A DNA stretch of 64,000 nucleotides from positions 5,735,001 through 5,799,000 of the forward strand of contig NC_135555.1 of assembly GCF_964340395.1 (NCBI RefSeq). Direction: 5' to 3'. Made by a program: the position numbers and the translations under genes. The notes under the pieces are model-generated. The model had not been told where the DNA came from and did no database searches. It saw nothing but the letters and a program-made list of their open reading frames with translations. Positions 1 to 21,907 of the stretch are shown one piece after another (the stretch's first letter is position 1; each line of letters opens with the position of its first letter). This DNA is from Glandiceps talaboti. Taxonomy: Eukaryota > Hemichordata > Enteropneusta > Spengelidae.

Positions 1-265
1 CCTGTAATACAATAATCACTTATTTCCTTATGTGTTCGGTGAAAAGCTATTTATGAAATTGTTCCCGATAATAAAAAATAAATTTTACATTTAATTTGGC
101 GAGTTTGAGTTGCAAATTGTTTATAAGATGAAGATGACTATGAATAAATGTCAAGTTTCAATGCAATACGTTAACATTTACATGTACATGTACAAGAAAA
201 TATCCCCAAATGCAATCAAGTTATGTTGTTTCGTAGATTTTATATGCTTTCTTTTCTATTTACAG

Positions 266-7823
<7,558 letters not shown>

Positions 7824-8061
7824 ATCAAGCGTGTCGAGTTTCCAGGAATTAGAAATTTCACATGTCGTCATTTGTTCAAACGAAAACTTTCGTCACTTGG
7901 AACTGGACGCTGAAAACTGGCCCGAGAAGATGGCATATGGGGAGGAGCATCAGTACAAAGTTGAGTTGCTGACTGAAAAAAATCGCCAATGTGATGCCTT
8001 TAACGATGTTACATATCAACTTTTCACCTTGCACCATCGGTTTGACATTAACGATTTAAGA

Positions 8062-8067
8062 AATAAA
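8062..8067 (+). promoter_or_regulatory. candidate polyadenylation signal AATAAA
   Basis: AATAAA lies 239 bases after the stop codon of the channel gene. It is a reasonable poly(A) signal for that transcript, but the sequence is AT-rich and chance matches are common. Confidence 0.3.
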
Positions 8068-8069
8068 TA

Positions 8070-8768
<699 letters not shown>

Positions 8769-8769
8769 C

Positions 8770-10044
<1,275 letters not shown>

Positions 10045-10113
10045 GTATATTTCCAGATAATGCTATGACTTTTGAATATGTACTTTCTCTATTGAACCTT
10101 TTTTGTAACCAAA

Positions 10114-10204
10114 CCGGTTCTCGTCCAATCACCGAATTCAAGCTGCGTCGGGCGTGGTTAGTACTTGGATGGGAAACCGCCTGGGAATACCACGTGCCGT
10201 AGGC
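10114..10204 (+). pseudogene. 5S rRNA fragment, 5' truncated
   Basis: The stretch matches the known animal 5S rRNA from about nucleotide 24 to the 3' end: CGGTTCTCGTCC, the internal promoter region around GCTGCGTCGGGC, TTAGTACTTGGATGGG, ACCGCCTGGGAATACC and a terminal GTAGGC. It is followed by a T-rich run of the kind that ends RNA polymerase III transcripts. The first 23 or so bases are replaced by unrelated sequence, and there are a few substitutions (for example GGGAAACC where GGGTGACC is usual). The 5' end needed to pair with the 3' end is gone, so it should not make functional 5S rRNA. It could be a lone 5S pseudogene or the head of a 5S-derived SINE; no SINE body is obvious downstream. 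Confidence 0.85.
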
Positions 10205-10209
10205 ATTAC

Positions 10210-10874
10210 CGTTTTTATTTTTTTGAATAACTTTTCACTTTAAAATAGTACTATTACTCGCGATATGATTCTATACAATTAAAAAAAATGACAGTCAAAC
10301 AAATATGTGGCTGCTTAGAAATTCATCGGTTACTTTTTGTCGTAGATGGCGCTCGTCACTAGAGGCGCAACTCCGAGCAGTTCACATCGTCGTAACGATC
10401 AAATCATTCTTTGCAAGCCAGATCACATATTTCTGCTGATATGAAGCAACGAAATCAGCGGTTTGGGACGGTGTCGTAAAATAGGCTATGGTTAAGGACG
10501 ATGCGATAAAATGTGTCATAGCAGAAGGTTCATTGAACCTACAATTAAAATCCAGTGTATTGTTTCTTTTCTACCATCATTTCTGAAACAACGTTGCTAA
10601 CTTATCAGTTTTTACCTGAAACCACAGTTCATTGTCCGACACATGAGAAATGACGTCGACATTTTGTAGTTCTGATCAGTTCCGGCTACATCGGATATCA
10701 TTATAAGGCTTATTACAGCTATTAATTTTTCTGACGACAATTTCACATATCTAGTCATTTTATAAAGTAATTGCCCCAATTTTAGTGAATTTATCTTTGG
10801 TTAATTACTTGATAAAAAAAATATGTCAGTTGCAGCTTGTGTGGCTTTCAGGATTCGTTTGCATGATTTTCGAT
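10210..10874. other. intergenic spacer, nothing recognised
   Basis: No exon, RNA gene or repeat recognised between the 5S fragment and the trinucleotide array. Confidence 0.5.
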
Positions 10875-10915
10875 TAGTAGTAGTGGTGGTGGTGGTAGTA
10901 GTAGTAGTCAGGTAT

Positions 10916-10961
<46 letters not shown>

Positions 10962-10971
10962 GGTGGTGGTG

Positions 10972-11014
<43 letters not shown>

Positions 11015-11079
11015 AAGTGGTAGTAGTAGTGGTAGTAGTGGTAGTAGTAGTGGTAGTAGTAGTAGTGGTGGTGGTGGTG

Positions 11080-11115
<36 letters not shown>

Positions 11116-11130
11116 GTACTAGTAGAAGTG

Positions 11131-11164
<34 letters not shown>

Positions 11165-11190
11165 AAGTGGTAGTAGTAGTGGTAGTAGTG

Positions 11191-11236
<46 letters not shown>
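10875..11236. repeat. (GTA/GTG)n trinucleotide array
   Basis: About 360 bases of GTA interspersed with GTG blocks and a few GAA units. The open frames reading poly-Val or poly-Thr are artefacts of the 3-base period. Confidence 0.95.
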
Positions 11237-11659
11237 ATTGTTTTATAGTGACATGAGGTAACAAAATACCTCTCAGCAGATCAGGCTTATAAGTCACCTT
11301 GAACAAAAAAAAATGATACATTGACAATATAGAGAGGTTACAGTGAAAAAAAAAGAAAACGGTAATTGTACATTCAGTGTGAGAGAAAATAAATTACCCC
11401 AGACTGATACAAAGTGTCATATAATTAGGCAATATCGGAAGTATGGAAGCTTCAAATTTTATCAGTTCGTTATAATTACTTTGCCAATTAGGGGATATAA
11501 GCATGATTGCTATAGCTCAGAATTATGCTTTCCAACAATTTATGTGTCGGAAAAAAAATTCTAAAGATTTTGCTTACATAAGGCATTCGGTTTACATCTG
11601 GCAATCGATGGTTTCCCCTAGTTTTCTTTATTCTAGAAACCAAAGTTATGTCCCTGATA

Positions 11660-11800
11660 ATATATGACGTTTTCGCCTCCCGTAAGGGAATATTATGCTG
11701 TGCTTCTGTCTGTCTGTCTGTCTGTCTGTGAACACGATATATCAAAAACTACTGTATCGATTCTAATGAAACTTGCTATACATCTTCCATATGCTATATC
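11660..11800. repeat. probable dispersed repeat with internal (TCTG)n
   Basis: A short TCTG run (11706-11729) is embedded in sequence of the type that recurs in marine invertebrate repeats (TCTGTGAACACGATATATC, then AAAAACTACTGTATCGATTC). A family assignment would need a database search. Confidence 0.35.
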
Positions 11801-11851
11801 TTAAGAATGCATACTTCAAATTCAATTTACTTTGGCCTCAGACCACTATGA

Positions 11852-12979
11852 CCACAAAGAAGACCAACAATTATCGACAATACCCAAGATGCAACAATAG
11901 ACGATGCAGATCGAAACACATTCCATCCTATAACACAAGATTTCTGCTCAAGCACAACTACCCATGGTGTACCATGCATTTTTGAAGCAACATCGTACGT
12001 GTCAAGTGTCCTCTGGGCTGCTATATTTCTAAGTCACTTCTTTTGGCTCCTTCCTCGCACAAGCCACTGGTTTGTTATTTCAATTTCTGGCATACGACAT
12101 CAAAGTGAATGTAAGTGTCATTGTGCAGTTATAGTATACGTAGCTGTACCTTTTACGACGTTTGATGTAAAACTATTTTGTATGACAACATATGTTCTCC
12201 TGCATGCACACACATTTTGTAATCACACACTGATGGTTCTTGGCTGCTTTGTATCTATTCTTGAAAAATTACAGCTAAAACAGGGAGTATTTGCCAAAGG
12301 ACTGTATATAACATATACATGATCAAAGCTGGTTATTTGGAAGATTGAGGTCGTTGTTGTATTCACTAGATCACTCACGGTGTTAAAGTTGCTGTTTTAC
12401 TTGGTAATACACTTTTACAACTGCAGACAGAAAGAGATGGTTTAATTTGTTTACTTTCATTTAGCTTTTTAAACTCCCTCAATAACAATCATGTTGTGTT
12501 CAGCAGTAAAAGTGTTGTTATCTATCAAGTACCACAACAATCTAAACTTGCAAACTGGTCGACTTTGATCGTAAATGTATATACTACAATAATCTTCTAG
12601 CAAACGCTGCCTGTTTTAGCTGTATCTTAAATTTGGAAGTGTACGAAAGGTACGAATACGAAATGGCATCAAAGGGGTAACAGGTCAGGTACAGCAGCGC
12701 AATATATAAGAGTAATGTAACGGGAGAAGTAAACTATGAATCGTTGACGTTTCTTGACTATTCATTTTTTTAGATCGAGGTAATAACCATGACAAGTATA
12801 CAGTTTCCAAGTGTTACCGTATGCAATACCAATAAAGTCAGAAAATCGGCTATCCAGTTATCGGAACATGTAGGCATGTTGGTCTTTGATGACAGCATTG
12901 TACAGCCGCACTGTGGCAAGGAATGATAAAATATCAGCTTATTTAAATTTTATGGAAATAATCATTTCCTTGCTTTAAT

Positions 12980-13010
<31 letters not shown>

Positions 13011-14769
13011 GTGTGTGTGTGTGTGTGTGTGTATGCATGCATGCATGCATGCATGTATGTATGTAAGTATGTATGTATGTATGTATGTATGTATGTATGT
13101 ATGTATGTATGTATGTATGTCTGCCCCCCCCCCCCCCTCTCTCTCTCTCTCCCCACACACACGTTCGATTTGTGTTTTTATTTGTCTCTGTAGTGCCCTG
13201 TTTGGAAACCGATTTCAAATGGCAACAATTGTCAAGACAAGAGTGACGAAACGAAATTAACTGTACATACGGCAAATAGACCCCTTTGACTGCTAGACAT
13301 ATTGAAGATACAAAACCTCTTATTTTAAATTCACTTTAAAAATATTTTGGTAAGCTTTTGGCTGATTATCAATCGATTGAGAATAACGATATATTTATTA
13401 ACTTCAATGATTCAAAACATACAACCAATATTGGGAAGAAAATGTTGGGACAATTTTAAATGGTACTATAAAAATTAAATCACTTAAACAAAAGTATACT
13501 ATTTTAATGGCCGTCCAGCACTACAGAGCAATACATTCCTTTCACACACCACATTCAGTCATTATATCAGCCTTTGATTTGTGTCAATAGACATGTTTAT
13601 TGATTTGATTTGCAAGACAATGATTTGTATAGATTATAGTGTGTATATGTCATTCAATGACCCAAGTATAAATATTCATAATTATCTTGAATTATATGTA
13701 TTTTATGTAAATAGACCTGGTTAGTGAACATGAATGCATTCAATTGCCACACCATTCAATATACAGCGTAGCTATGGCAATTGGTCTCACTATGTGTGGC
13801 GAGTACACAATTAACGCATTAAATTCATGTTTACTTCCTAGCTATTATTGAATGTTCAGTGCACTTTTTGGTCAAACCTGTGATTATATATTTTCACGTA
13901 CTGTAAACAATTGGTTAAATTGTAGGTGACTGTGGAAAAGATCAATTCAAGTGTAGTGCAGGAAGTGACAAGGGTATCTGTATTGATGCCACTTATCACT
14001 GCGATAGAACAAAACACTGTTATGACGGTGAAGATGAAGACGATTGTCACCGTGGTGAGTTATCAATCAAATACAACGAAAATAACGAAACCTGAAACAA
14101 AGTGTTGCCTGGCTGGACGAAAATTGTATATTGCTACATGTTATAAAACATTAGCAACAAAGTTTCTTTAATCGCCTGGCGTCACTTAACACATTAACTA
14201 TTCATTGCTACATTTTCTCAGCGCCGATACACTGTGAGCTACCATTATATCAGTTAAATGTACAAGGACAAGTGAAGATAAACCTAACATTGTCACGTTC
14301 ATTCTCATATTATTGAGACAGTGACTAAAATGTAACAATGTAATTTCTTGTAATACAGATGATAGCATGTGGAAATGTTAACAAGGTTGTCTGCCGAGGC
14401 GGCCAAATGAGTCCTATTCTGAGTAATGGGTTGTTATTTGAATATATTGTATATATACCTTGCCGATAATATGAGAAATATAATCCTGTATATGATAGAA
14501 CTGCAGTTTAATGATGCAATCAACCTTCCGTTGTCATGGATACTTCAGAGAAATATTCAGAAGTGAAAAAGGTGGTTACTGACCATGTGCGTAATGCCAA
14601 CTGTACGATTGTTGTTTAATACACTATTACACTAACGTCCACGTCGATTTTCTAACAGACTGCAAGGCATATGAATTCAAATGTAAAGAGAAAGGTGGAT
14701 GTTTTGATAAGTTCTACTATTGCGATGGCTATACGGACTGTACAGACGGAAGTGACGAAATCGACTGCG
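11852..14769 (+). CDS. DEG/ENaC-like gene fragment: HG/TM1 region plus two LDL-A modules
   Basis: Four exon-like blocks. E1 (to 12110) contains SSTTTHGVPCIF, the N-terminal HG gating motif of DEG/ENaC channels, then a Trp and hydrophobic TM1-like stretch (LWAAIFLSHFFWLL). E2 12774-12912 contains IQFPSVTVCNTNKVRKS, the classic post-TM1 motif. E3 13926-14054 and E4 14659-14769 are LDL-A modules (CYDGEDEDDC and CTDGSDEIDC endings). E2, E3 and E4 join in phase. E1 to E2 does not: the GTAAGT donor at 12111 leaves one base, while E2 needs none. No start codon or good acceptor is seen for E1. No later channel exons or TM2 are found on this strand. It is either a decayed partial duplicate of the upstream channel gene, or a gene whose 3' exons are outside the window or unassembled. 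Confidence 0.6.
12979..13153. repeat. compound microsatellite (GT)n(ATGC)n(ATGT)n, C run, (CT)n
   Basis: Five tract types in 175 bases, in the presumed intron between E2 and E3 of the second DEG/ENaC-like gene. Confidence 0.95.
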
Positions 14770-15528
14770 GTAAGTAGATTAGGTTAATTTGCACTTTTAA
14801 ACTTCTGATATTGAGCCCCCAGTATTTGCGCTAACCCTTGCCTGAAATTATCGACTAGGATGATATACAACTCGCGAAAAAAACGCCGGTGAATATGCTT
14901 GCTTGTGGTAAGCAGGAATTTTAAAGAGAGTCGACAAGTTTCAATCAAAGATATACAATGTCATTAGTGTTGGTAACTTATCAAAACATATAAACAGCAC
15001 AGGAACCCAGATCAAGTTCTATGCCATCAGAACAAAAGTCCCCTCTCTGAAATGTCTAGAACTTCGATTAGCTCTTGAATAATGGCACTATTGCGAATAT
15101 TATGAATATGGTAAATGAATTGGAAAGTATTCATTGACTACACAGACCCAAATAGGTTATTGAAAATACAATCACATTGTGTCCCCCCCCCCCCTTCACC
15201 TCCAACCCCACCCAATAAGATACAGTATGGTCGTCACTTCTTCAAATGAGTAGCCTTGTTCATCGGATTACGGGGAGGTAATGTTGGTGCGATTGGATAT
15301 TGTTGTGAGACCTGCGGATAAAAGAATTATATATACATATATTAGAAATGACACAAGCACGTTATTGTCTTTGATCAGGAAGTATGGATTATATACTCTT
15401 TTTTTTTATTTATTTATTTACATAACTGCTTCGTCAAAACATTTTACATATCACAAGCAAACTGGAAAAAATAAATATACATACAACAAAATAGTTACAG
15501 TTCATCAGAAATAAATATAAATTTTTCA

Positions 15529-15543
15529 TAAGTTACGCTTAAT

Positions 15544-15634
<91 letters not shown>

Positions 15635-15651
15635 CTCATTAAGCGTAACAT
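15529..15651. repeat. (AT)n array bounded by a perfect inverted repeat
   Basis: GTTACGCTTAATGAG on the left and CTCATTAAGCGTAAC on the right are exact reverse complements and flank about 85 bases of AT, so the whole segment can extrude as one cruciform. Confidence 0.85.
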
Positions 15652-15683
15652 ATGAACAGTCGAGGAATGTTTTGACTCATATT

Positions 15684-15689
<6 letters not shown>

Positions 15690-15748
<59 letters not shown>
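15690..15748. repeat. (AT)n microsatellite
   Basis: A second AT tract shortly after the hairpin-bounded one. Confidence 0.9.
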
Positions 15749-15753
<5 letters not shown>

Positions 15754-15754
15754 C

Positions 15755-15875
15755 ATTATTCCCAATAATTTCTTTATTCAAGCAGAAAATATTTGTGACC
15801 TACGGGTTTGTCACTACTCGTCTAGCGACTCGTATTGACAAGGCCATTTAGGTCAGTATTGGGGAATACTATCTA
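15755..15875. repeat. second copy of the dispersed repeat seen at 6735
   Basis: Shares the order CCCAAT..., GTCACTACTCGTCTAG, CAAGGCCAT, AGGTCA with the copy at 6735-6870, with point differences. Confidence 0.55.
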
Positions 15876-16031
15876 AGTATGAAACAAATCATATACTTAT
15901 ATTCTTTGATGTTTAAATTGAAATGACGTCATGTTACAGCTCGAGACACTTTGATATAATACTTGACTGTTATTGCTATGGAAATAGTCAAAAGTCATTC
16001 ACTTTTCTATTATTTTATATCAACATTTTAC

Positions 16032-19000
16032 CTGTTTATGGGATGTTGAATTGTGATTCTTTCTTCCAGCCGAGTCTTGTCCTTGACTAGCACGTGGTGG
16101 GAGTCTTGGGGGTGGTAGTGGTGGTGGTGGTAGTTCTGGTAATGGTGAAGTTGGTTGTGGTGGTGGTGTTCGCGTAGGGGGCTCTAGGAGGTCACCATAG
16201 TCACATTCGCCATCAAGCTGCAATTTAAAATGATATAGAAAACAAAAATCTACGTTTAATTACATTTAGGGCAAAAAGTACTCCCATGACATGTAAATAA
16301 GTAATGAAGTAATTACTCCTGTAGGACATATGCAAATAAGTAATAATGTAAAATTACTCCCATGACATATGTAAATAAGTAATGATGTAATTACTCCTGT
16401 AGGACATATGTAAATAAGTAATGATGTAATAACTCCTGTAGGACATATGTAAATAAATAATGATGTAATTACTCCTGTAGGACATATGTAAATAAGTAAT
16501 GATGTAATTACTCCCATGACATATGTAAATAAGTAATGGTGTAATTACACTAATGACATACATAAATAAGTAATGATGTAATTACTCCCATGACATATGT
16601 AAATAAGTAATGATGTAATTACTCCCATGACATATGTAAATAAGTAATGATGTAATTACTCCTGTAGGACATATGTAAATAAATAATGATGTAATTACTC
16701 CCATGACATATGTAAATAAGTAGTGATGTAATTACTCCTGTATGACATATGTAAATAAATAATGATGTAATTACTCCTGTAGGACATATGTAAATAAGTA
16801 ATGATGTAATTACTCCTGTAGGACATATGTAAATAAGTAATGATGTAATTACTCCCATGACATGCAAATAAGTAATGATGTAATTACTCCTGTAGGACAT
16901 ATGTAAATAAGTAATGATGTAATTACTCCCATGACATATGTAAATAAGTAATGATGTAATTACTCCTGTAGGACATATGTAAATAAGTAATGATGTAATT
17001 ACTCCTGTAGGACATATGCAAATAAATAATGATGTAATTACTCCTGTAGGACATATGTAAATAAGTAATGATGTAATTACTCCTGTAGGACATATGTAAA
17101 TATGTAATGATGTAATTACTCCCATGACATATGTAAATAAGTAATGGTGTAATTACTCCCATGACATATGTAAATAAGTAATGGTGTAATTACACTAATG
17201 ACATATGTAAATAAGTAATGATGTAATTACTCCCATGACATATGTAAATAAGTAATGATGTAATTACTCCTGTAGGACATATGTAAATAAGTAATGATGT
17301 AATTACTCCCATGACATATGTATATAAGTAATGATGTAATTACTCCTGTATGACATATGTAAATAAGTAATCGTGTAATTACTCCTGTATGACATATGTA
17401 AATAAGTAGTGATGTAATTACTCCTGTAGGACATATGTAAATAAGTAGTGATGTAATTACTCCTGTATGACATATGTAAATAAGTAGTGATGTAATTACT
17501 CCTGTAGGACATATGTAAATAAGTAGTGATGTAATTACTCCTGTAGGACATATGTAAATATGTAATGATGTAATTACTCCCATGACATATGTAAATAAGT
17601 AATGATGTAATTACTCCTGTAGGACATATGTAAATAAGTAATGGTGTAATTACTCCTGTAGGACATATATAAATAAGTAATGATGTAATTACTCCCATGA
17701 CATATATAAATAAGTAACGATGTAATTACTCCTGTAGGACATATGTAAATAAGTAATGATGTAATTACTCCTGTAGGACATATGTGAATAAGTAATGATG
17801 TAATTACTCCTGTAGGACATATATAAATAAGTAACGATGTAATTACAGCTATAGGACATATGTAAATAAGTAATGATGTAATTACTCCTGTAGGACATAT
17901 GTAAATAAGTAATTATGTAATTACTCCCATGACATATATAAATAAGTAATGATGTAATTACTCCTGTAGGACGTATGTAAATAAGTAATTATGTAATTAC
18001 TCCCATGACATATGTAAATAAGTAATGATGTAATTACTCCTGTAGGACATATGCAAATAAGTAATGATGTAATTACTCCTGTAGGACATATGTAAATAAG
18101 TAATTATGTAATTACTCCCATGACATATGTAAATAAGTAATGATGTAATTACTCCTGTAGGACATATGTAAATAAGTAATGATGTAATTACTCCCATGAA
18201 ATATGTAAATAAGTAATGATGTAATTACTCCCATGACATATATAAATAAGTAATGATGCAATTACTCCTGTAGGACGTATGTAAAAAAAGCAATGATGTA
18301 ATTACTCCTGTAGGACATATGTAAATAAGTAATGATGTAATTACTCCTGTAGGACATATATAAATAAGTAATAATGTAATTACTCCCATGACATGCAAAT
18401 AAGTAATGATGTAATTACTCCTGTAGGACATATGTAAATAAGTAATGGTGTAATTACTCCTGTAGGACATATGTAAATAAGTAATGATGTAATTACTCCT
18501 GTAGGACATATGTAAATAAGTAATGATGTAATTACTCCTGTAGGACATATGTAAATAAGTAATGATGTAATTACTCCCATGACATATGTAAATAAGTAAT
18601 GATGTAATTACTCCTGTAGGACATATGTAAATAAGTAATGATGTAATTACTCCTGTAGGACATATGTAAATAAGTAATTATGTAATTACTCCCATGACAT
18701 ATATAAATAAGTAATGATGCAATTACTCCTGTAGGACGTATGTAAAAAAAGCAATGATGTAATTACTCCTGTAGGACATATGTAAATAAGTAATGATGTA
18801 ATTACTCCTGTAGGACATCTGTCAATAAGTAATGATGTAATTACTCCTGTAGGACATATGTGAATAAGTAATGATGTAATTACTCTTGTAGGACGTATGT
18901 AAATAAGTAATTATGTAATTACTCCCATGACATATGTAAATAAGTAATGGTGTAATTACTTCCATGACATGCAAATAAGTAATGATGTAATTACTCCCAT

Positions 19001-21247
19001 GACATGCCAATAAGTAATGGTGTAATTACTCCTGTAGGACATATGTGAATAAGTAATGATCTAATTACACCAATGACATGCCAATAAGTAATGGTGTAAT
19101 TACTCCCATGACATGCCAATAAGTAATGGTGTAATTACTCCTGTAGGACATATGTAAATAAGTAATGATGTAATTACTCCTGTAGGACATATGTGAATAA
19201 GTAATGATGTAATTACTCCTGTAGGACATATGTAAATAAGTAATGGTGTAATTACTCCTGTAGGACATATGTAAATAAGTAATGATGTAATTACTCCTGT
19301 AGGACATATGTGAATAAGTAATGGTGTAATTACTCCTGTAGGACATATGTAAATAAGTAATGATGTAATTACTCCTGTAGGACATATGTAAATAAGTAAT
19401 GATGTAATTACTCCCATGACATATGTAAATAAGTAATGGTGTAATTACACTAATGACATACATAAATAAGTAATGATGTAATTACTCCAATGACATACAT
19501 AAATAAGTAATGATGTAATTACTCTCCAAACTCTAATAAGATAAAAATTCAAGATTTGTTTACCTGACCACATGGTATGGTAAGAAGGTGTCGTGATGAC
19601 GGCAATGGGTGCTGAAAGATAATAAAATGATCTAGTTATCTGGTCCTATAAAGAATGTCTAAGGGAACCTTTTTGAGGGAATTTTCAGGCGTCAGTGGAT
19701 GCCACAGAATGGACATAACCTAATACTCAGCTTGAAGACATACAGTGTGTAGTCAAGACAACAGTCAACATTCTGCTTTTATGACAAACCTTAGAACAGA
19801 TCATGTCACTTTACAATCGTGTTAATTCCTACTGTTGCCGTTTAAAAGTCACCTACATTAAGTCAGGTGACTTTTTTGCCTTAAACTAATAAATCAACAA
19901 TTACGTTATTACTTTTCAAGGTACCCTCTTTGTTTAAGCTTCCGTTTTTACACCAGTGACGTTCGAAACTTTTTTATTTTCAGTAAATATTTGTCACGTG
20001 TAACAATTCATTCTACAATGACAGCATGACGACATTTGTTTAAAATGCCACAAATGCTAGTCCTACACCAAATGTGTTCTAATTTAAAAACATTCAATAG
20101 TGAAGGAGTCCAAAGGTATGATATTTCTGAATAGTTTGAAATCAGCAATGACTCACTTTCTGATAGAATGAAACTATGGCTTCCAAAGTATCGTGATATT
20201 TGTTTTCGCCAACTACGATGTATTTATCACTTCCTGTATGGTTTATCATATAATGAATACACCGGGTCTCTCCTCTACAGTGAAAATCATTAATGTTATA
20301 CAAGATATACAGTTTGTCCCTATAACTTGTAAAAGTCGCTTTTCCAATTTCAAGATGCGTTGCATGAGGCGACGGTCTTATGTGGTTACTTTTTGGTTTT
20401 GTTTTGTCTCTTATTACATTTGAAATAAGTTTCATTGTGAAATGATGGAAAGACATGTTGATCTCTTTAATTGTGACTGATTTTACGGCACGAAGAGGAA
20501 ACGCCATCAGTTACACAATTTTACATTTAGGCCTACATGCAGGGTACGGTCAAATGACAACCATCCCACCCCAGACCTACGTCTGCACATCTCCCTGCAT
20601 GTATAAAATACATCGGCAACAGCTATGTCTATTAAACATTAAACATACATAAAACTTAATAATCTACATGTTCACAATCTTTTCGCTTGAAAAAACCCCG
20701 CCATATCAGGTTTCTAAACCAGTGAGTGGTAGCTGATAGCTGATGTCGTATCTTATAGACTAATGCTATCTTGACAAGCACAGAGAACAAAATACTAAAT
20801 CTTGTGTGTAAATAATACACACAGTTAAAATTTTTATGGCGTTTTGCTTGGCTTGTTGGCATACTCATTTCAATCTTTTAAGTTTCCATGATGACAAGAG
20901 ATTCAAAAATGGAAAGTGACAAACCTGAATGACAATGAAAATCCTAGTCTACTTTCACCGACTCGTATCAGAAAGCAGCCAATGGGTTTATCATCGAGGA
21001 GCTTCTCTGCTTCACTGAAAAATAGACAGGGTATATGTAAGGTCAACGTTGGATGCAATAAAGCTTATATTGGCCTTAGTGCCCTTTAGATAAACAAGTC
21101 GAAAAGGTTATGTACTTAAGATCAAGGGGATTTTGGGGTTTCCTATAACAAGTAATGATCTTCCAAGATGTAAAAAGTCGCCTGACTGTCAATGTCATTT
21201 AGGAGTTTAAAATCGGTTATATTATTTTAGTTATGTATGTGTATGTG

Positions 21248-21290
<43 letters not shown>

Positions 21291-21907
21291 ATGCATGTAT
21301 GTGGCTGGATGGGTAGCTAGGTAGGTAGGTCAAGATCTACAGACCTGAATGTCCGGTTACTGTCTTACCTTCACACATTGCCACAGTGATTTCTGTATGC
21401 AGGTAATTCATGAGTACGAAGTGACATATGTACCTCAAGGAGGGCAGATTTATATGTTTCATATTATCATAGAATATTCGGCAATTTGTACTACCAGTAT
21501 ATGTTCGAAAGAGAAGGTTTTGGACGGTGTTCTTTACCCTTTACTACATCAATCCCATGCAATATCCATCAACCCTCTGTCAACAGACGTCTTATCATGT
21601 CAGGAGCATGAACAATTAATAAATTCACAGTCACAAATCTTCACATAGGAGGCTGCCATATTTGGAAATGGTTTATATTATGTGACGTCAGATTACCAGG
21701 TCCGAGTGCACCAATATAAACAGTGAACTACTGTGCAGATAGATATTCAAATGACTCACCGTCTCGTAATAATCCCATGGAACCAAGTCGCTACATCGCC
21801 TTGGAATCTTTCATATTGGGTTTCTTTAAACCACCTAACCGAAGCCTCTCGACTTCCCTCCGGCCCAAATTTCCTGGCATGCTTGGAGAAGTCATCCTTA
21901 TAGCTAT
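16032..21907 (-). CDS. SH2-domain adaptor, SH2D2A/SH2D7/HSH2D-like (5' end not found)
   Basis: Minus-strand exons: 21760-21907, 20925-21014, 20157-20274, 19564-19611, 16032-16217, all with GT-AG borders and matching phases (196 codons visible). Residues about 25-32 read RWFKETQY. The SH2 domain then runs from WFHGIITR (41) through FLIRVGESRLGFSLS, with the phosphotyrosine-binding Arg of the FLVR motif, and RCIHYMIN and IVVGENKYHDTLEAIVSFYQ, ending near HLLTIPCGQ. This matches the cytosolic SH2D2A/SH2D7/HSH2D adaptor group, which bind phosphotyrosine on signalling proteins. The last exon is a proline-rich tail (PPPPLPPPRLPPR), a likely SH3-binding region. Translation could stop at 16020 (three codons after the last donor-like site) or continue into an unseen exon. 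The start codon exon is not identified. The 3.3-kb last intron holds a satellite. Confidence 0.88.
16279..19524. repeat. 3.2-kb satellite of 37- and 39-bp units
   Basis: About 85 tandem units (estimated as length divided by 38). There are two main variants: a 39-bp unit with CTCCTGTAGGACATATG and a 37-bp unit with CTCCCATGACATATG. Both share GTAAATAAGTAATGATGTAA. Each unit contains the palindromes GTAATTAC and usually CATATG. The array lies in the intron between 19564 and 16217 of the SH2 gene. Its minus-strand open frames arise because 39 is a multiple of three. Confidence 0.97.
21247..21330. repeat. (TCTG)n with GGTA-rich tail
   Basis: About ten TCTG units, then TGTATG- and GTAGGTAG-like sequence, in the intron between the first two SH2 exons. 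Confidence 0.85.

Noticed and set aside
10908-11327. Poly-Thr / poly-Val frames
   Set aside because: Trinucleotide GTA/GTG array, no unique coding sequence.
16279-19524. Many minus-strand frames reading MGVITSLLIYICPT repeats
   Set aside because: Translations of the 37/39-bp satellite; frames persist only because 39 is a multiple of three and break at the 37-bp units.
16279-19524. Possible CRISPR-like array
   Set aside because: The units are contiguous with no unique spacers, and the DNA is eukaryotic.
20142-20507. The whole 121-codon minus frame as one exon
   Set aside because: Only 20157-20274 fits the SH2 domain with good splice sites and phase; the rest of the frame is intron.
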